Origin: Candidatus Aminicenantota bacterium
GTDB lineage: Bacteria; Acidobacteriota; Aminicenantia; Aminicenantales; UBA8522
Direction: 5' to 3'
DNA: 5,827 nt
NCBI GenBank assembly: GCA_003524335.1
Contig: DQHV01000121.1
Span: forward strand, 21,384-27,210
Shown here: piece after piece, positions 1 through 5,827 of the stretch
How the letters are laid out: the number at the start of each line of letters is the position of its first letter
Position numbering within the stretch: position 1 is the first letter of the stretch
Notes under the pieces: generated by a model
What the model was told of the DNA's origin: nothing
Database searches by the model: none
Seen by the model: the letters and a program-made list of their open reading frames with translations, nothing else
Made by a program: the position numbers and the translations under genes

Positions 1-995
1 GGCATGATGAAGGTGCGGCCGATGTAGCGGTTCTTGACCAGCGCTTCCCGGTACTTAAGGTTAAGGCCGCGGGCGATCTCGATGGCGGCGTCGCGGGCCG
101 AATCCGGCACCGGGACGACGACATCGATCTTGAGGTCCTGTTTACGAACCTCCTCTGCCAGGAGTCGGCCGAGTTCGACCCGGCAGAGATAGACGTTGAC
201 GTTGTCGATGAAGGAATCCGGCCGGGCGAAATAAACCCATTCGAAGAGACAGGGCGAGTGGGGGCATTTGGCGATCCGGTGGCGGTGGAGCGTCCGGCCC
301 TGGTCGAGGAAGACCGCCTCGCCCGCCTCGACGTTCCGGATCTCCGTGAAGCCCATGATGTTTAAGGCGACACTCTCGGAGGCAAAGGCATAGGAGGGGA
401 CCAGGCCGTCGCGGCGGATCCCGTAGACCAGGGGTTTGATCCCGTAGGGATCGCGGAAGGCGACCATCCCCTGCCCGGCGACATAGGCGATGACCGAGTA
501 GCTGCCTTTGACTTTCTTGTAGACGCCCTCGACCGCTTTGTAGACGTTCTGGGGCGAAAGCCGCTTGGTCCGCTGGCTGGCCAGCTCCTCGGCAAAGACA
601 TTGAGGACGGCCTCGACATCATTGTCGGAGTTAAGCAGGCGGTGGTATTTTTCGAAGAGGCTCTTCTTGAGCTCCCGGTAGTTGATGACGTTGCCGTTGT
701 GAACCATCACGATGCCGAAAGGCGAGTTCACCAGAAAGGGCTGGGCATCGTCACCCCGGCCGCCGCCGATGGTCGGATAGCGGGTATGGCCGATCCCGAT
801 CGGCCCCCTCAAGCGCTCGATGTTCTCCGGGGTAAAGATGTCCTGGACGAGGCCGTTCCCCTTTTTCGTGTGGAAGCGGCCGCTGTAGGTAACGATGCCG
901 GCCGAGTCCTGGCCCCTGTGCTGGACGGATAGAAGGCCTTGGTAGAGATCGCGAAAGATATCCGCGTTACCGAACAGGCCGATGACGCCGCACAT
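1..995 (-). CDS. purF: Amidophosphoribosyltransferase (PurF), C-terminal part beyond the window edge
   Basis: This enzyme makes 5-phosphoribosylamine from PRPP and glutamine, the committed step of cytosolic purine synthesis. About 331 residues are visible. The protein starts MCGVIG, so after Met removal Cys2 is the N-terminal glutamine-amidotransferase nucleophile. HRGQDSAG (about 26-33), GHTRY (69-73) and HNGN (99-102) are class II glutaminase motifs. FARPDSFIDNVNVY (about 256-269), PVPDS (about 295-299) and KNRYIGRTF (321-329) are PurF-specific and enter the phosphoribosyltransferase domain. The PRPP-binding loop and roughly the last 140-170 residues lie off the edge, so this is a window cut and not a visible truncation. 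There is no propeptide, as in the E. coli-type enzyme; whether a [4Fe-4S] cluster is present cannot be judged. The start is certain because Cys must be residue 2. No Shine-Dalgarno sequence is properly spaced. The gene follows rfaE1 after 60 bases and appears to have its own promoter. Confidence 0.97.
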   Translation of the reverse strand, partial: MCGVIGLFGNADIFRDLYQGLLSVQHRGQDSAGIVTYSGRFHTKKGNGLVQDIFTPENIERLRGPIGIGHTRYPTIGGGRGDDAQPFLVNSPFGIVMVHNGNVINYRELKKSLFEKYHRLLNSDNDVEAVLNVFAEELASQRTKRLSPQNVYKAVEGVYKKVKGSYSVIAYVAGQGMVAFRDPYGIKPLVYGIRRDGLVPSYAFASESVALNIMGFTEIRNVEAGEAVFLDQGRTLHRHRIAKCPHSPCLFEWVYFARPDSFIDNVNVYLCRVELGRLLAEEVRKQDLKIDVVVPVPDSARDAAIEIARGLNLKYREALVKNRYIGRTFIM

Positions 996-1032
996 CTCTT
1001 TTTATTATAGTGCTTGGGGCGGCAGTTCTCAA
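996..1032 (-). promoter_or_regulatory. Sigma70-type promoter for purF, predicted leaderless or near-leaderless transcript
   Basis: On the minus strand, TTGAGA (1032-1027) is followed by exactly 17 bases and then a perfect TATAAT (1009-1004). This is 4 of 6 and 6 of 6 against the consensus, with ideal spacing. Only 8 bases, AAAAAGAG, separate the -10 box from the purF ATG at 995. A start site 6-8 bases past the -10 box falls between about 2 bases upstream of the ATG and the A of the ATG itself. The purine run touches the ATG with no spacer, so it is unlikely to act as a normal ribosome binding site. The boxes are seen directly; the activity and start site are inferred. Confidence 0.72.
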
Positions 1033-1055
1033 GAGCGGCCCGGTCAACCCCCCCC

Positions 1056-2033
1056 TCAAACCCCCGCCAATGCGGTCTTGAGTTCTTCTGGCGATACGGT
1101 GGCGGTTCCGATCTTCCCCACGACGATCCCAGCTGCGGCGTTGGCGATCTGGGCGGCCTCCCCGATCGTGGCGCCGGCGAGGAGGGCCAGGGCGGCGGCG
1201 GCGATGACGGTGTCGCCGGCCCCGGTGACATCAAAAACCTCCCGGGCCACCGTCGGGATGTGGAGGGGCCGCTTTCCCTGTTCGAAGACGGCCATGCCCT
1301 GTTCTCCGCGCTTGATAATCAGATAGCGGCTCGAGATCAGGGAAAGAATCTCTGCCCCCGCCCTCTCGACCTCGGCATCGGTATTGCATCTGTGGCCGAC
1401 GATCTTCTCCGCCTCGAAATGATTGGGAGTGATCAGGGTGATGGGGGAGTAGAGGAGGAAATGGGGGACCTTGGGATCGACAAAGACCGGGATTCGTCTC
1501 TCCTTGGCCAGGGGAAGCGCCTTGGCCAGAAGGGAGGGGTTGACGATGCCCTTGTTGTAGTCGGAGACGAGAAGGCCGTCGTATTTTTCGCTCTGGATGA
1601 AGCCCAAGATCTTCTCCTCGAGCTCGGCCGACAAGGTGCCCTTCCGTTCGAGGTCCACCCGGACGACCTGCTGATGATGGGCGATGATCCTGGTCTTGAC
1701 CGTCGTCGGCCACGACTTGTCGACGAAGACGCCCCGGCTCTCGGCAGCGTTATCCCGAACCCAGCGTCCCTCCGGATCGTCGCCGACGACACCCATGAGA
1801 AAAGGCTTGGCACCCAGGCTGCTTAGGTTTTGGGCGACGTTGCCCGCCCCGCCGAGGCAGCGGGAATCTTTCTTCACTTCCACCACGGGGACCGGAGCCT
1901 CCGGGGATATCCGCGAAACGTCGCCCCAGATGTAACGGTCGAGCATCAGGTCCCCCAGGACAAGAACCCTCTTGGCCCTGAACTTGCGGATCAGGCGGGC
2001 GATCTTTTCGGGATCAAAAGTCGGAGTTTTCAC
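1056..2033 (-). CDS. rfaE1: D-glycero-beta-D-manno-heptose-7-phosphate kinase (RfaE1/HldA)
   Basis: This PfkB/ribokinase-family sugar kinase phosphorylates D-glycero-D-manno-heptose 7-phosphate at C1, an early cytosolic step toward ADP-heptose for the LPS core. The 325-residue protein shows VLVLGDLMLDRYIWG (23-37) followed by RISPEAPVPVVEV, GGAGNVA (61-67), a TPN..E segment (202-207) and the PfkB signature DVTGAGDT (268-275), with D274 as the expected catalytic base. This matches the kinase half of E. coli HldE, while the C-terminal adenylyltransferase domain is absent, so HldC must be encoded elsewhere. The frame stays open far upstream, but the chosen start is GTG at 2033: it gives the family N-terminus, has AGAGAGGA (2047-2040) six bases before it, and overlaps the preceding stop as GTGA. 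It is the last gene of the coupled trio with the PHP and ligase genes. Confidence 0.94.
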   Translation of the reverse strand: MKTPTFDPEKIARLIRKFRAKRVLVLGDLMLDRYIWGDVSRISPEAPVPVVEVKKDSRCLGGAGNVAQNLSSLGAKPFLMGVVGDDPEGRWVRDNAAESRGVFVDKSWPTTVKTRIIAHHQQVVRVDLERKGTLSAELEEKILGFIQSEKYDGLLVSDYNKGIVNPSLLAKALPLAKERRIPVFVDPKVPHFLLYSPITLITPNHFEAEKIVGHRCNTDAEVERAGAEILSLISSRYLIIKRGEQGMAVFEQGKRPLHIPTVAREVFDVTGAGDTVIAAAALALLAGATIGEAAQIANAAAGIVVGKIGTATVSPEELKTALAGV

Positions 2034-3181
2034 AGCCCATCCTCTCTTATAAAAATTGGATTGGAGATGATCCAGGGAAAATCCCGGGCAAGAGGGGATC
2101 CTCCCCGGAGACAGATCTCCACCCGGTACACGCCGGGCCTCCCGGAAGAGAAGGAGATGTCCGGTCCTTCCGAGCGCAGCACGACCTCTCCGTCCCGGAG
2201 CAGGCAAGTTTGAACCGCGAAGGGGAAGGCCGCCTCGGCCCGAAATTGCATTCGGGATGATGGAGCGAGGGGAACGGTGCTCCCCATGGGGAAATGGCTC
2301 CTTTGGCGCTCCGCCCAAAAGATGAATCCTCCGGCCGGCCGGGCGGAATCGACAGCGCAATAGAAAGCCCCGCGGCGGAGCGAGTTGAAGACCTGCGCTC
2401 TGGCCCGTTCGAACTCCGCTGCCAAAGGTTCTCCAAGGAGCACATGGAGTCTGAAACAGGAGAAGAGAGTTTCGTAGGCGAGATGGGCATCGGCACTGAA
2501 GTAGCCGTAAACGGCCTGTTTCGCGGCCATCTCGTCCCACTTTCTAAGGGTTTGCGAAGGCCGCTCAAGCGTTTTGAGCAGGAAAATCCGTGGGCTGAGA
2601 AGAAGAGCGGGGAGATAGGGGATCGCTCGCCAGAAGTTTTGCTTGATCATGGAATCGGAATCGGCGATCTCGAGCCCGGCGTATCCGGTGAACCCTCCCC
2701 AGGACCACCTGGTCTTGGAGAAAGGATGGGCGATGACCGTAAACCCGCCCTCAGCGGCGACCTCCTGGACCGCCTCCTCGGCGTTTTGGGCGAATGTTCC
2801 GTCCGGCGGCCGGAAATCCAGAGCGACCAGGTGTCCCCGGCTCACTGAGAGTTCGCTCCCGGCGAGGACGAGGACGTTCTCTTTCCACCCCTGTCCGGCC
2901 AGAGATGCCCGGTTGGGGTTGCCGTGGTCGGTCAGGATGATGAAATCCAGATGCTGCCTGGAGGCCGCGGCCACGACCTTCTCCGGCGGCTGACGGCCGT
3001 CGGAAAAGGTGGTGTGAATGTGATAGACCCCTTGAACCTCGTGGGTAGAAGGCCTTTTTGCGGCCGGTATCTCCCTGCGGGCCCGCTGCCTGAGCAGAAT
3101 CGTGCCGAGCCAGAGGACATACAGACCCAGGAGAAAAATAAAGCAGGCGAAAAGGCGCTTTTTCCAGGACCCGGTCTTCAT
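2030..3181 (-). CDS. Membrane-anchored PHP-domain metallohydrolase (CehA/McbA-like), substrate unknown
   Basis: This is a 383-residue predicted metal-dependent phosphoesterase or hydrolase. Basic residues (WKKR) precede a single hydrophobic segment at about 10-30, giving an N-terminal signal anchor; with the following RQRARR the topology is not certain from charge alone. The PHP domain then shows the expected metal ligands: HIH (54-56), D61, TDH (84-86), E110, H117, AHP (H152) and ADAH (D231, H233). From about 295 a beta-rich C-terminal region ends in GVYRVEI and WIISNPIFI, as in CehA/McbA-type PHP proteins. All ligands are intact, so an active enzyme is expected. The start overlaps the ligase stop as ATGA, and its own stop overlaps the rfaE1 GTG as GTGA. 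The coupling suggests a role in envelope glycan synthesis, such as removal of a phosphate or phosphodiester, but the sequence does not reveal the substrate. Confidence 0.85.
   Translation of the reverse strand: MKTGSWKKRLFACFIFLLGLYVLWLGTILLRQRARREIPAAKRPSTHEVQGVYHIHTTFSDGRQPPEKVVAAASRQHLDFIILTDHGNPNRASLAGQGWKENVLVLAGSELSVSRGHLVALDFRPPDGTFAQNAEEAVQEVAAEGGFTVIAHPFSKTRWSWGGFTGYAGLEIADSDSMIKQNFWRAIPYLPALLLSPRIFLLKTLERPSQTLRKWDEMAAKQAVYGYFSADAHLAYETLFSCFRLHVLLGEPLAAEFERARAQVFNSLRRGAFYCAVDSARPAGGFIFWAERQRSHFPMGSTVPLAPSSRMQFRAEAAFPFAVQTCLLRDGEVVLRSEGPDISFSSGRPGVYRVEICLRGGSPLARDFPWIISNPIFIREDGL
2040..2047 (-). promoter_or_regulatory. Ribosome binding site of rfaE1
   Basis: AGAGAGGA on the minus strand ends six bases before the GTG at 2033, inside the last codons of the PHP gene. 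It decides the rfaE1 start among the many upstream in-frame possibilities, and it excludes the ATG at 2040-2038, which is out of frame. Confidence 0.75.
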
Positions 3182-4350
3182 GGCTCTGCCTTCTTCGGAA
3201 AGGCGAAGGGCATGGTGATGAGATAGAGGAAGAGGACGGCGACCTCCGAATCGGCGAAGTTATACTCGAAGAGGCCGGCCGTGACCAGGGCCAGCAGCGC
3301 GGCGGCGGCCGCGGCCGCATAGGGGAAAACAGGAGAACCTTTATTTCTTAGGCGTTTGAGAAGGGAGTAGAACGCCCAGACGATGAAGGAAACCCAGGCC
3401 AAGAGGGTGGGGACTCCCCGTTCGGCGGCGATCTGGATGAGGTTGTTGTGAAGGTGGACGTTCTGGCGGCTGACCTCGGAGAGGCCGTACTTTGGGTTCT
3501 GGAAGACCATGTCCACCGTGTCCGGGCCGGTGCCGTGAAGCGGAAACTCCCGGATGATCTTCCAGCCTGCCTTGAGGTATTCGATCCTTTGCTTGTTGGC
3601 GTAGTTGTGGAGGCTGAAGATGCTCAGGGCGCGGCGTTTCATCGGCTGGGGACTGGCGAGCAAGAAAAGGGCGATGACGACCGGGACCAGAATAAGAGCC
3701 TTGGGCCTGTAGAGCAGGATGATGAAGGCGCCGGCGATTACCAGGCCGACCCAGGCGCTCCGCGTGAGAGTCAGGGCCAGGGAGGCGGCGGCCAGGACAA
3801 AGGCGATCCCCCAAAGCCATCTCGTCCTATCTCTGAGAAAGAGAAGGAAGCTCAGGGCCGCGCAGATGAAGAGAAGGAGGAGACCCGCCTGGGTCATGTA
3901 ATGCCCCATAAAACCCTGGATGCGCTCGCCGGGCTGGGATTTGAAGATGAAAAAGCCGAGGGAATAGAGGGAGCTAACCAAGCCCGATGTCAGGAGGGAA
4001 GCCGTCATCCAGGAGCGGCCGCGCGGATACGCCGCCGCGCTCATGGTGATGGGGACAACGAAATAGAGGAGGAGCTCACGGGCGTCCTTGAAGCTCACTG
4101 CCGGGTTGACCGAGAAGAAGCAGACGACGATCGACAGCGCCGCGTAGATAAGAAGTGGCCAGAAGAAACTGGGGAGCCTAAGCTCGGTCTCGCGCCTGAA
4201 CAGGACGATGAGCCAGAAGAGAAGGGCCAGCGCCAGGAAGCTCTCCATCAGCGTGATGGAGATGAGGGAAAAGAGAAGGCAGCCGGCGAGGGAGAGGGGC
4301 AGGAGTGTCGCCCAAAGGCTCTTTTCTCTTTGATTATTAACGAGTTCCAT
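3178..4350 (-). CDS. waaL: O-antigen ligase / polymerase family inner-membrane protein (WaaL-like, Wzy_C)
   Basis: This is a 390-residue polytopic inner-membrane protein expected to transfer undecaprenyl-diphosphate-linked O-antigen to lipid A-core on the periplasmic face. Hydrophobic segments run nearly end to end (for example about 15-52, 61-81, 92-108, 152-172, 178-194, 199-233, 310-331, 343-361, 369-384). The central hydrophilic part carries Wzy_C marks: LTRSAWVG (195-202), RIEYLKAGWKIIREFPLHGTGPD (255-277) and the HLHNNLIQIAAERGVP block (299-314), whose His and upstream Arg residues fit the ligase active-site pattern. Ligases and Wzy polymerases share this fold, so the family is firm but the ligase role rests on the neighbouring core genes. 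No clear Shine-Dalgarno sequence precedes the ATG at 4350. It ends in a 4-base overlap with the PHP gene, and a palindrome-bearing gap separates it from the heptosyltransferase. Confidence 0.85.
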   Translation of the reverse strand: MELVNNQREKSLWATLLPLSLAGCLLFSLISITLMESFLALALLFWLIVLFRRETELRLPSFFWPLLIYAALSIVVCFFSVNPAVSFKDARELLLYFVVPITMSAAAYPRGRSWMTASLLTSGLVSSLYSLGFFIFKSQPGERIQGFMGHYMTQAGLLLLFICAALSFLLFLRDRTRWLWGIAFVLAAASLALTLTRSAWVGLVIAGAFIILLYRPKALILVPVVIALFLLASPQPMKRRALSIFSLHNYANKQRIEYLKAGWKIIREFPLHGTGPDTVDMVFQNPKYGLSEVSRQNVHLHNNLIQIAAERGVPTLLAWVSFIVWAFYSLLKRLRNKGSPVFPYAAAAAAALLALVTAGLFEYNFADSEVAVLFLYLITMPFAFPKKAEP

Positions 4351-4395
4351 GTCAGTCCAGAAGACTAGCTTAGCCTAATGCGATTTAGGATTCAA
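4351..4395 (-). promoter_or_regulatory. Weak candidate promoter upstream of waaL
   Basis: On the minus strand, TTGAAT (4395-4390) lies 17 bases before TAAGCT (4372-4367), which is 16 bases from the waaL ATG. The -35 box matches 4 of 6 and the -10 box only 3 of 6. The call rests mainly on position: the coupled trio begins after a 243-base gap and needs either its own promoter or read-through from the heptosyltransferase. Treat it as a guess. Confidence 0.2.
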
Positions 4396-4438
4396 GGCGA
4401 TCTCCTCTGGAGTGACCTCTCATATGCGATGATCTAGG

Positions 4439-4541
4439 AATGGGTCCTGTCACGGCGCATCCCCATCCGTCCTCGCCTAAGACCCGCCCACCCGCCACAA
4501 TTGGCTGCGGGCGGGTGGGGACTAGCGCCGTGCCACCCATT
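4439..4541. repeat. Large nested imperfect palindrome in the gap between heptosyltransferase and ligase
   Basis: Outer arms: AATGGGT (4439-4445) pairs with ACCCATT (4535-4541); CACGGCGC (4451-4458) pairs exactly with GCGCCGTG (4525-4532); TCCCCATCCGTCC (4460-4472) pairs 11 of 13 with 4509-4521. An inner alternative stem, CCCACCCGCC (4487-4496) with GGCGGGTGGG (4510-4519) around a 13-base loop, uses the same right-hand bases, so the two folds compete. No T-tract follows on either strand, so it is not a standard intrinsic terminator. No target duplication or transposase is visible. It may be a REP/MITE-like unit, or a transcript-end or stabilising structure. It fills most of the only long non-coding gap (4351-4593), in which I see nothing else firm. 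Confidence 0.75.
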
Positions 4542-4593
4542 TTCAATCGATGCATATCTATCCTAAAACGGAGACGCTTTTCTTCTTATTGAG

Positions 4594-5673
4594 TCACAGA
4601 GAGGAGTCCGGCGAAGCAACTATTTCCAGATAGGGAAGGCAAGCCTTGAGAACCTCGTCGACTGTGATACTCTGCAAGCAGCGGAAGTCCTCGGTCACGC
4701 AACGCCTCTGCTTACAGGGGCGGCACTCGAGCGGCTTTTGGATCAGGGTCGCCCGGGCCTGCCAGGGTGAAAAGTTGGCCGGAAGGGTGGGGCCGAAGAG
4801 GGCGACGATCGGCGTCGAGGTTGTGGCCGCGATATGCATCGGACCGCTGTCCGGGCCGACGAATAGAGCCGCCCGGCCGATAACGTCACGGAGTTCGATC
4901 AGGTTAAGTTCTCCGGAGAGGGAGAGTAGCGATTCCGGGCGATGCCTGCGGATTTCCTCGGCTCTAAGCGCATCCTGTCCGGAGCCGACGAGGACAACCC
5001 GAACTCCCGGCCTATCGGCCAGGCACGCGGCCAGTTCACCGAGGTTTTGGGCGCCCCAGTCACGAAACTCGTTCCCTGCACCGATGTGGAGGACGACGAC
5101 TCTTGCGCCTAAGAGTCCGCGGTCCGCCCAGAGCTTATCGATCCTTGCTGATTCCTCTTTCCTGGCTGCCGGTAGGGTCAGCCGCGGCCAAGGCTCATGG
5201 ACTTCGATGCCCGCAGCCCGTATTAAGTTGATGTGGTTCTCGACGCTATGGATCGGAGCGCCTTCCTGGTGGCGCGGCACACGGATGTCGTAGAAGAGGC
5301 CTTTGCCCTTCAGCTCGTAGCCGGCCTTGAGCCCGGCGCGGGAGAGCCACGTGATCCGGGACGCCCTCGGGCCGCCGTGAAAATCGATGACGACATCGAA
5401 CTTCTCGCGCCGGACCCTTCGGATGAGGCCCAGGAAGGAAAGGACTCCTTGATGGGGCGGGATCAGGAGGATCTTGTCGATGTCCGGGCTCCCCTCGATC
5501 AGACGGCTGTAGGGTTCTTCGACGATATAGGTGAGGGAGGCATGGGGAAGGGCCCGCTTCAGCACTGCGACGGCCGGAGTCGTCATGATGATATCCCCGA
5601 TTCGGCGGAGACGGATGAGAAGGACCTTCCGGGGAGAGCCGGGGCTAATCTTTGGTGGGTCTTTCCGGTTCAA
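4594..5673 (-). CDS. ADP-heptose:LPS heptosyltransferase, glycosyltransferase family 9
   Basis: This 359-residue, GT-B-fold cytosolic or membrane-peripheral enzyme transfers heptose from ADP-heptose to the LPS inner core. The N-terminal domain shows VLLIRLRRIGDIIMTTPA (17-34), including the GD pair where WaaC-type enzymes carry their catalytic Asp, and VVIDFHGGPRAS (94-105). The C-terminal nucleotide-binding domain has VVLHIGAGNEFRDWG (193-207), VLVGSGQD (227-234) and FVGPDSGPMHIAA (271-283), the GT9 signature. A four-cysteine cluster, CX2CX4CX6C (C317, C320, C325, C332), near the C-terminus is shared with WaaF/RfaF-like members. Which heptose it adds (I, II or III) cannot be told. The start is TTG at 5673: it is preceded by GAGG (5683-5680) with a 6-base spacer and overlaps the upstream gene by 29 bases. 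Later in-frame starts would remove the first beta strand. Confidence 0.93.
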   Translation of the reverse strand: MNRKDPPKISPGSPRKVLLIRLRRIGDIIMTTPAVAVLKRALPHASLTYIVEEPYSRLIEGSPDIDKILLIPPHQGVLSFLGLIRRVRREKFDVVIDFHGGPRASRITWLSRAGLKAGYELKGKGLFYDIRVPRHQEGAPIHSVENHINLIRAAGIEVHEPWPRLTLPAARKEESARIDKLWADRGLLGARVVVLHIGAGNEFRDWGAQNLGELAACLADRPGVRVVLVGSGQDALRAEEIRRHRPESLLSLSGELNLIELRDVIGRAALFVGPDSGPMHIAATTSTPIVALFGPTLPANFSPWQARATLIQKPLECRPCKQRRCVTEDFRCLQSITVDEVLKACLPYLEIVASPDSSL

Positions 5674-5827
5674 TAGAGGCCTCGTCGATCAGCATGACCG
5701 GAATGTCGTCCTCGATGCGGTAGACACGGTGGCAGCGGAGGCACTTCAGGCCTTTCCCGTCCGCGGTCAGTCTCACCTCGGTCTTGCAGAGAGGGCAGGC
5801 GAGAATTTTGAGGAGCTCGGGATCAAG
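5645..5827 (-). CDS. Trm112/YcaR-type (UPF0434) zinc-ribbon protein, start beyond the window edge
   Basis: The last 60 residues of a small protein are visible, running to a TAG at 5647-5645. The first visible residues are LDPELLKILACPLC, so probably only the start Met and at most a few residues are missing. Two CX2C pairs (visible residues 11/14 and 29/32) form a zinc ribbon, followed by YRIEDDIPVMLIDEA, the typical end of the Trm112/YcaR family. Trm112 relatives activate methyltransferases in eukaryotes and archaea; the role of the bacterial family is unclear. In E. coli ycaR lies between lpxK and kdsB, so a place in an LPS locus is usual. Its end overlaps the heptosyltransferase by 29 bases in another frame, implying one transcript. 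Confidence 0.85.
   Translation of the reverse strand, partial: LDPELLKILACPLCKTEVRLTADGKGLKCLRCHRVYRIEDDIPVMLIDEASIEPERPTKD
5680..5683 (-). promoter_or_regulatory. Ribosome binding site supporting the TTG start of the heptosyltransferase
   Basis: GAGG on the minus strand sits six bases before the TTG at 5673 and within the coding end of the zinc-ribbon gene. No ATG in frame offers a better-placed site before the conserved first strand (VLLIRL), so this motif decides the start. Confidence 0.6.

Noticed and set aside
1..995. purF as a truncated pseudogene
   Set aside because: The frame is open and all motifs are intact up to the window edge; the missing end is a window cut.
1048..1055. Run of eight G (minus strand) right after the rfaE1 stop, considered as a phase-variation tract
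   Set aside because: It lies outside any reading frame and 16 bases or more upstream of the purF -35 box, so slippage would not change a protein or the promoter spacing.
1014..1826. Long plus-strand open frame (270 codons) opposite rfaE1
   Set aside because: It is the antisense shadow of a clear kinase gene, has no recognisable motif, and its composition follows the opposing codons.
2034..2540. An in-frame N-terminal extension of rfaE1 of about 169 codons
   Set aside because: It lies inside the PHP gene, has no family similarity, and is replaced by the GTG start at 2033 with a well-spaced ribosome binding site.
3298..3322. GCGGCGGCGGCCGCGGCCGC-like short repeat
   Set aside because: It encodes an alanine run in a membrane segment of the ligase-like protein and is explained by GC-rich alanine codons.
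3448..4368. Plus-strand open frame of 306 codons, very rich in Glu, Asp and Lys
   Set aside because: The acidic composition is what antisense reading of a hydrophobic membrane-protein gene produces. The opposing frame has a full Wzy_C-type protein.
4439..4541. The palindrome as a Rho-independent terminator
   Set aside because: The stems are strong, but no T-rich tract follows on either strand. The terminator role is kept only as a possibility within the repeat entry.
1..5827. CRISPR array, tRNA, rRNA or insertion-sequence gene
   Set aside because: There are no spaced direct repeats, no cloverleaf or rRNA-like stretch, and no transposase motif in any frame. Nearly all bases are covered by the seven genes.

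Overview
The window is one strand of genes: every supported gene is read on the minus strand, so transcription runs from high to low coordinates. The content is lipopolysaccharide (LPS) assembly followed by the first step of purine synthesis, which points to a Gram-negative bacterium with a heptose-containing LPS core and GC-rich DNA. The lineage cannot be fixed from this sequence. An Acidobacteriota/Aminicenantes-like or deltaproteobacterial-like host is only a guess from style.

Layout in transcription order: (1) 5827-5645, the end of a small Trm112/YcaR-type zinc-ribbon gene. (2) 5673-4594, a GT9 ADP-heptose:LPS heptosyltransferase, starting at TTG inside the end of gene 1. (3) 4593-4351, a 243-base gap holding a large nested inverted repeat (4439-4541). 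(4) 4350-3178, an O-antigen ligase/polymerase-type membrane protein (WaaL/Wzy_C). (5) 3181-2030, a membrane-anchored PHP-domain metallohydrolase of unassigned substrate. (6) 2033-1056, the heptose-7-phosphate kinase RfaE1/HldA. (7) 995 to the left edge, the N-terminal two thirds of purF.

Genes 4, 5 and 6 are joined by 4-base start/stop overlaps (ATGA and GTGA), so the ligase, the PHP enzyme and the heptose kinase form a translationally coupled trio. RfaE1 makes the sugar bisphosphate that leads to ADP-heptose. The GT9 enzyme transfers heptose from ADP-heptose to the core, and the WaaL-like protein attaches (or polymerises) O-antigen. The PHP protein is the unexplained member, and its tight coupling suggests a job in envelope glycan or phosphate chemistry.

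Two non-coding signals stand out. A near-consensus sigma70-type promoter sits in the 60-base rfaE1-purF gap, with its -10 box only 8 bases before the purF ATG. The purF start is fixed by its catalytic Cys2, so the transcript should be leaderless or nearly so. The gap between the heptosyltransferase and the ligase carries a 103-base imperfect palindrome with two mutually exclusive pairings, possibly a mobile REP/MITE-like element.
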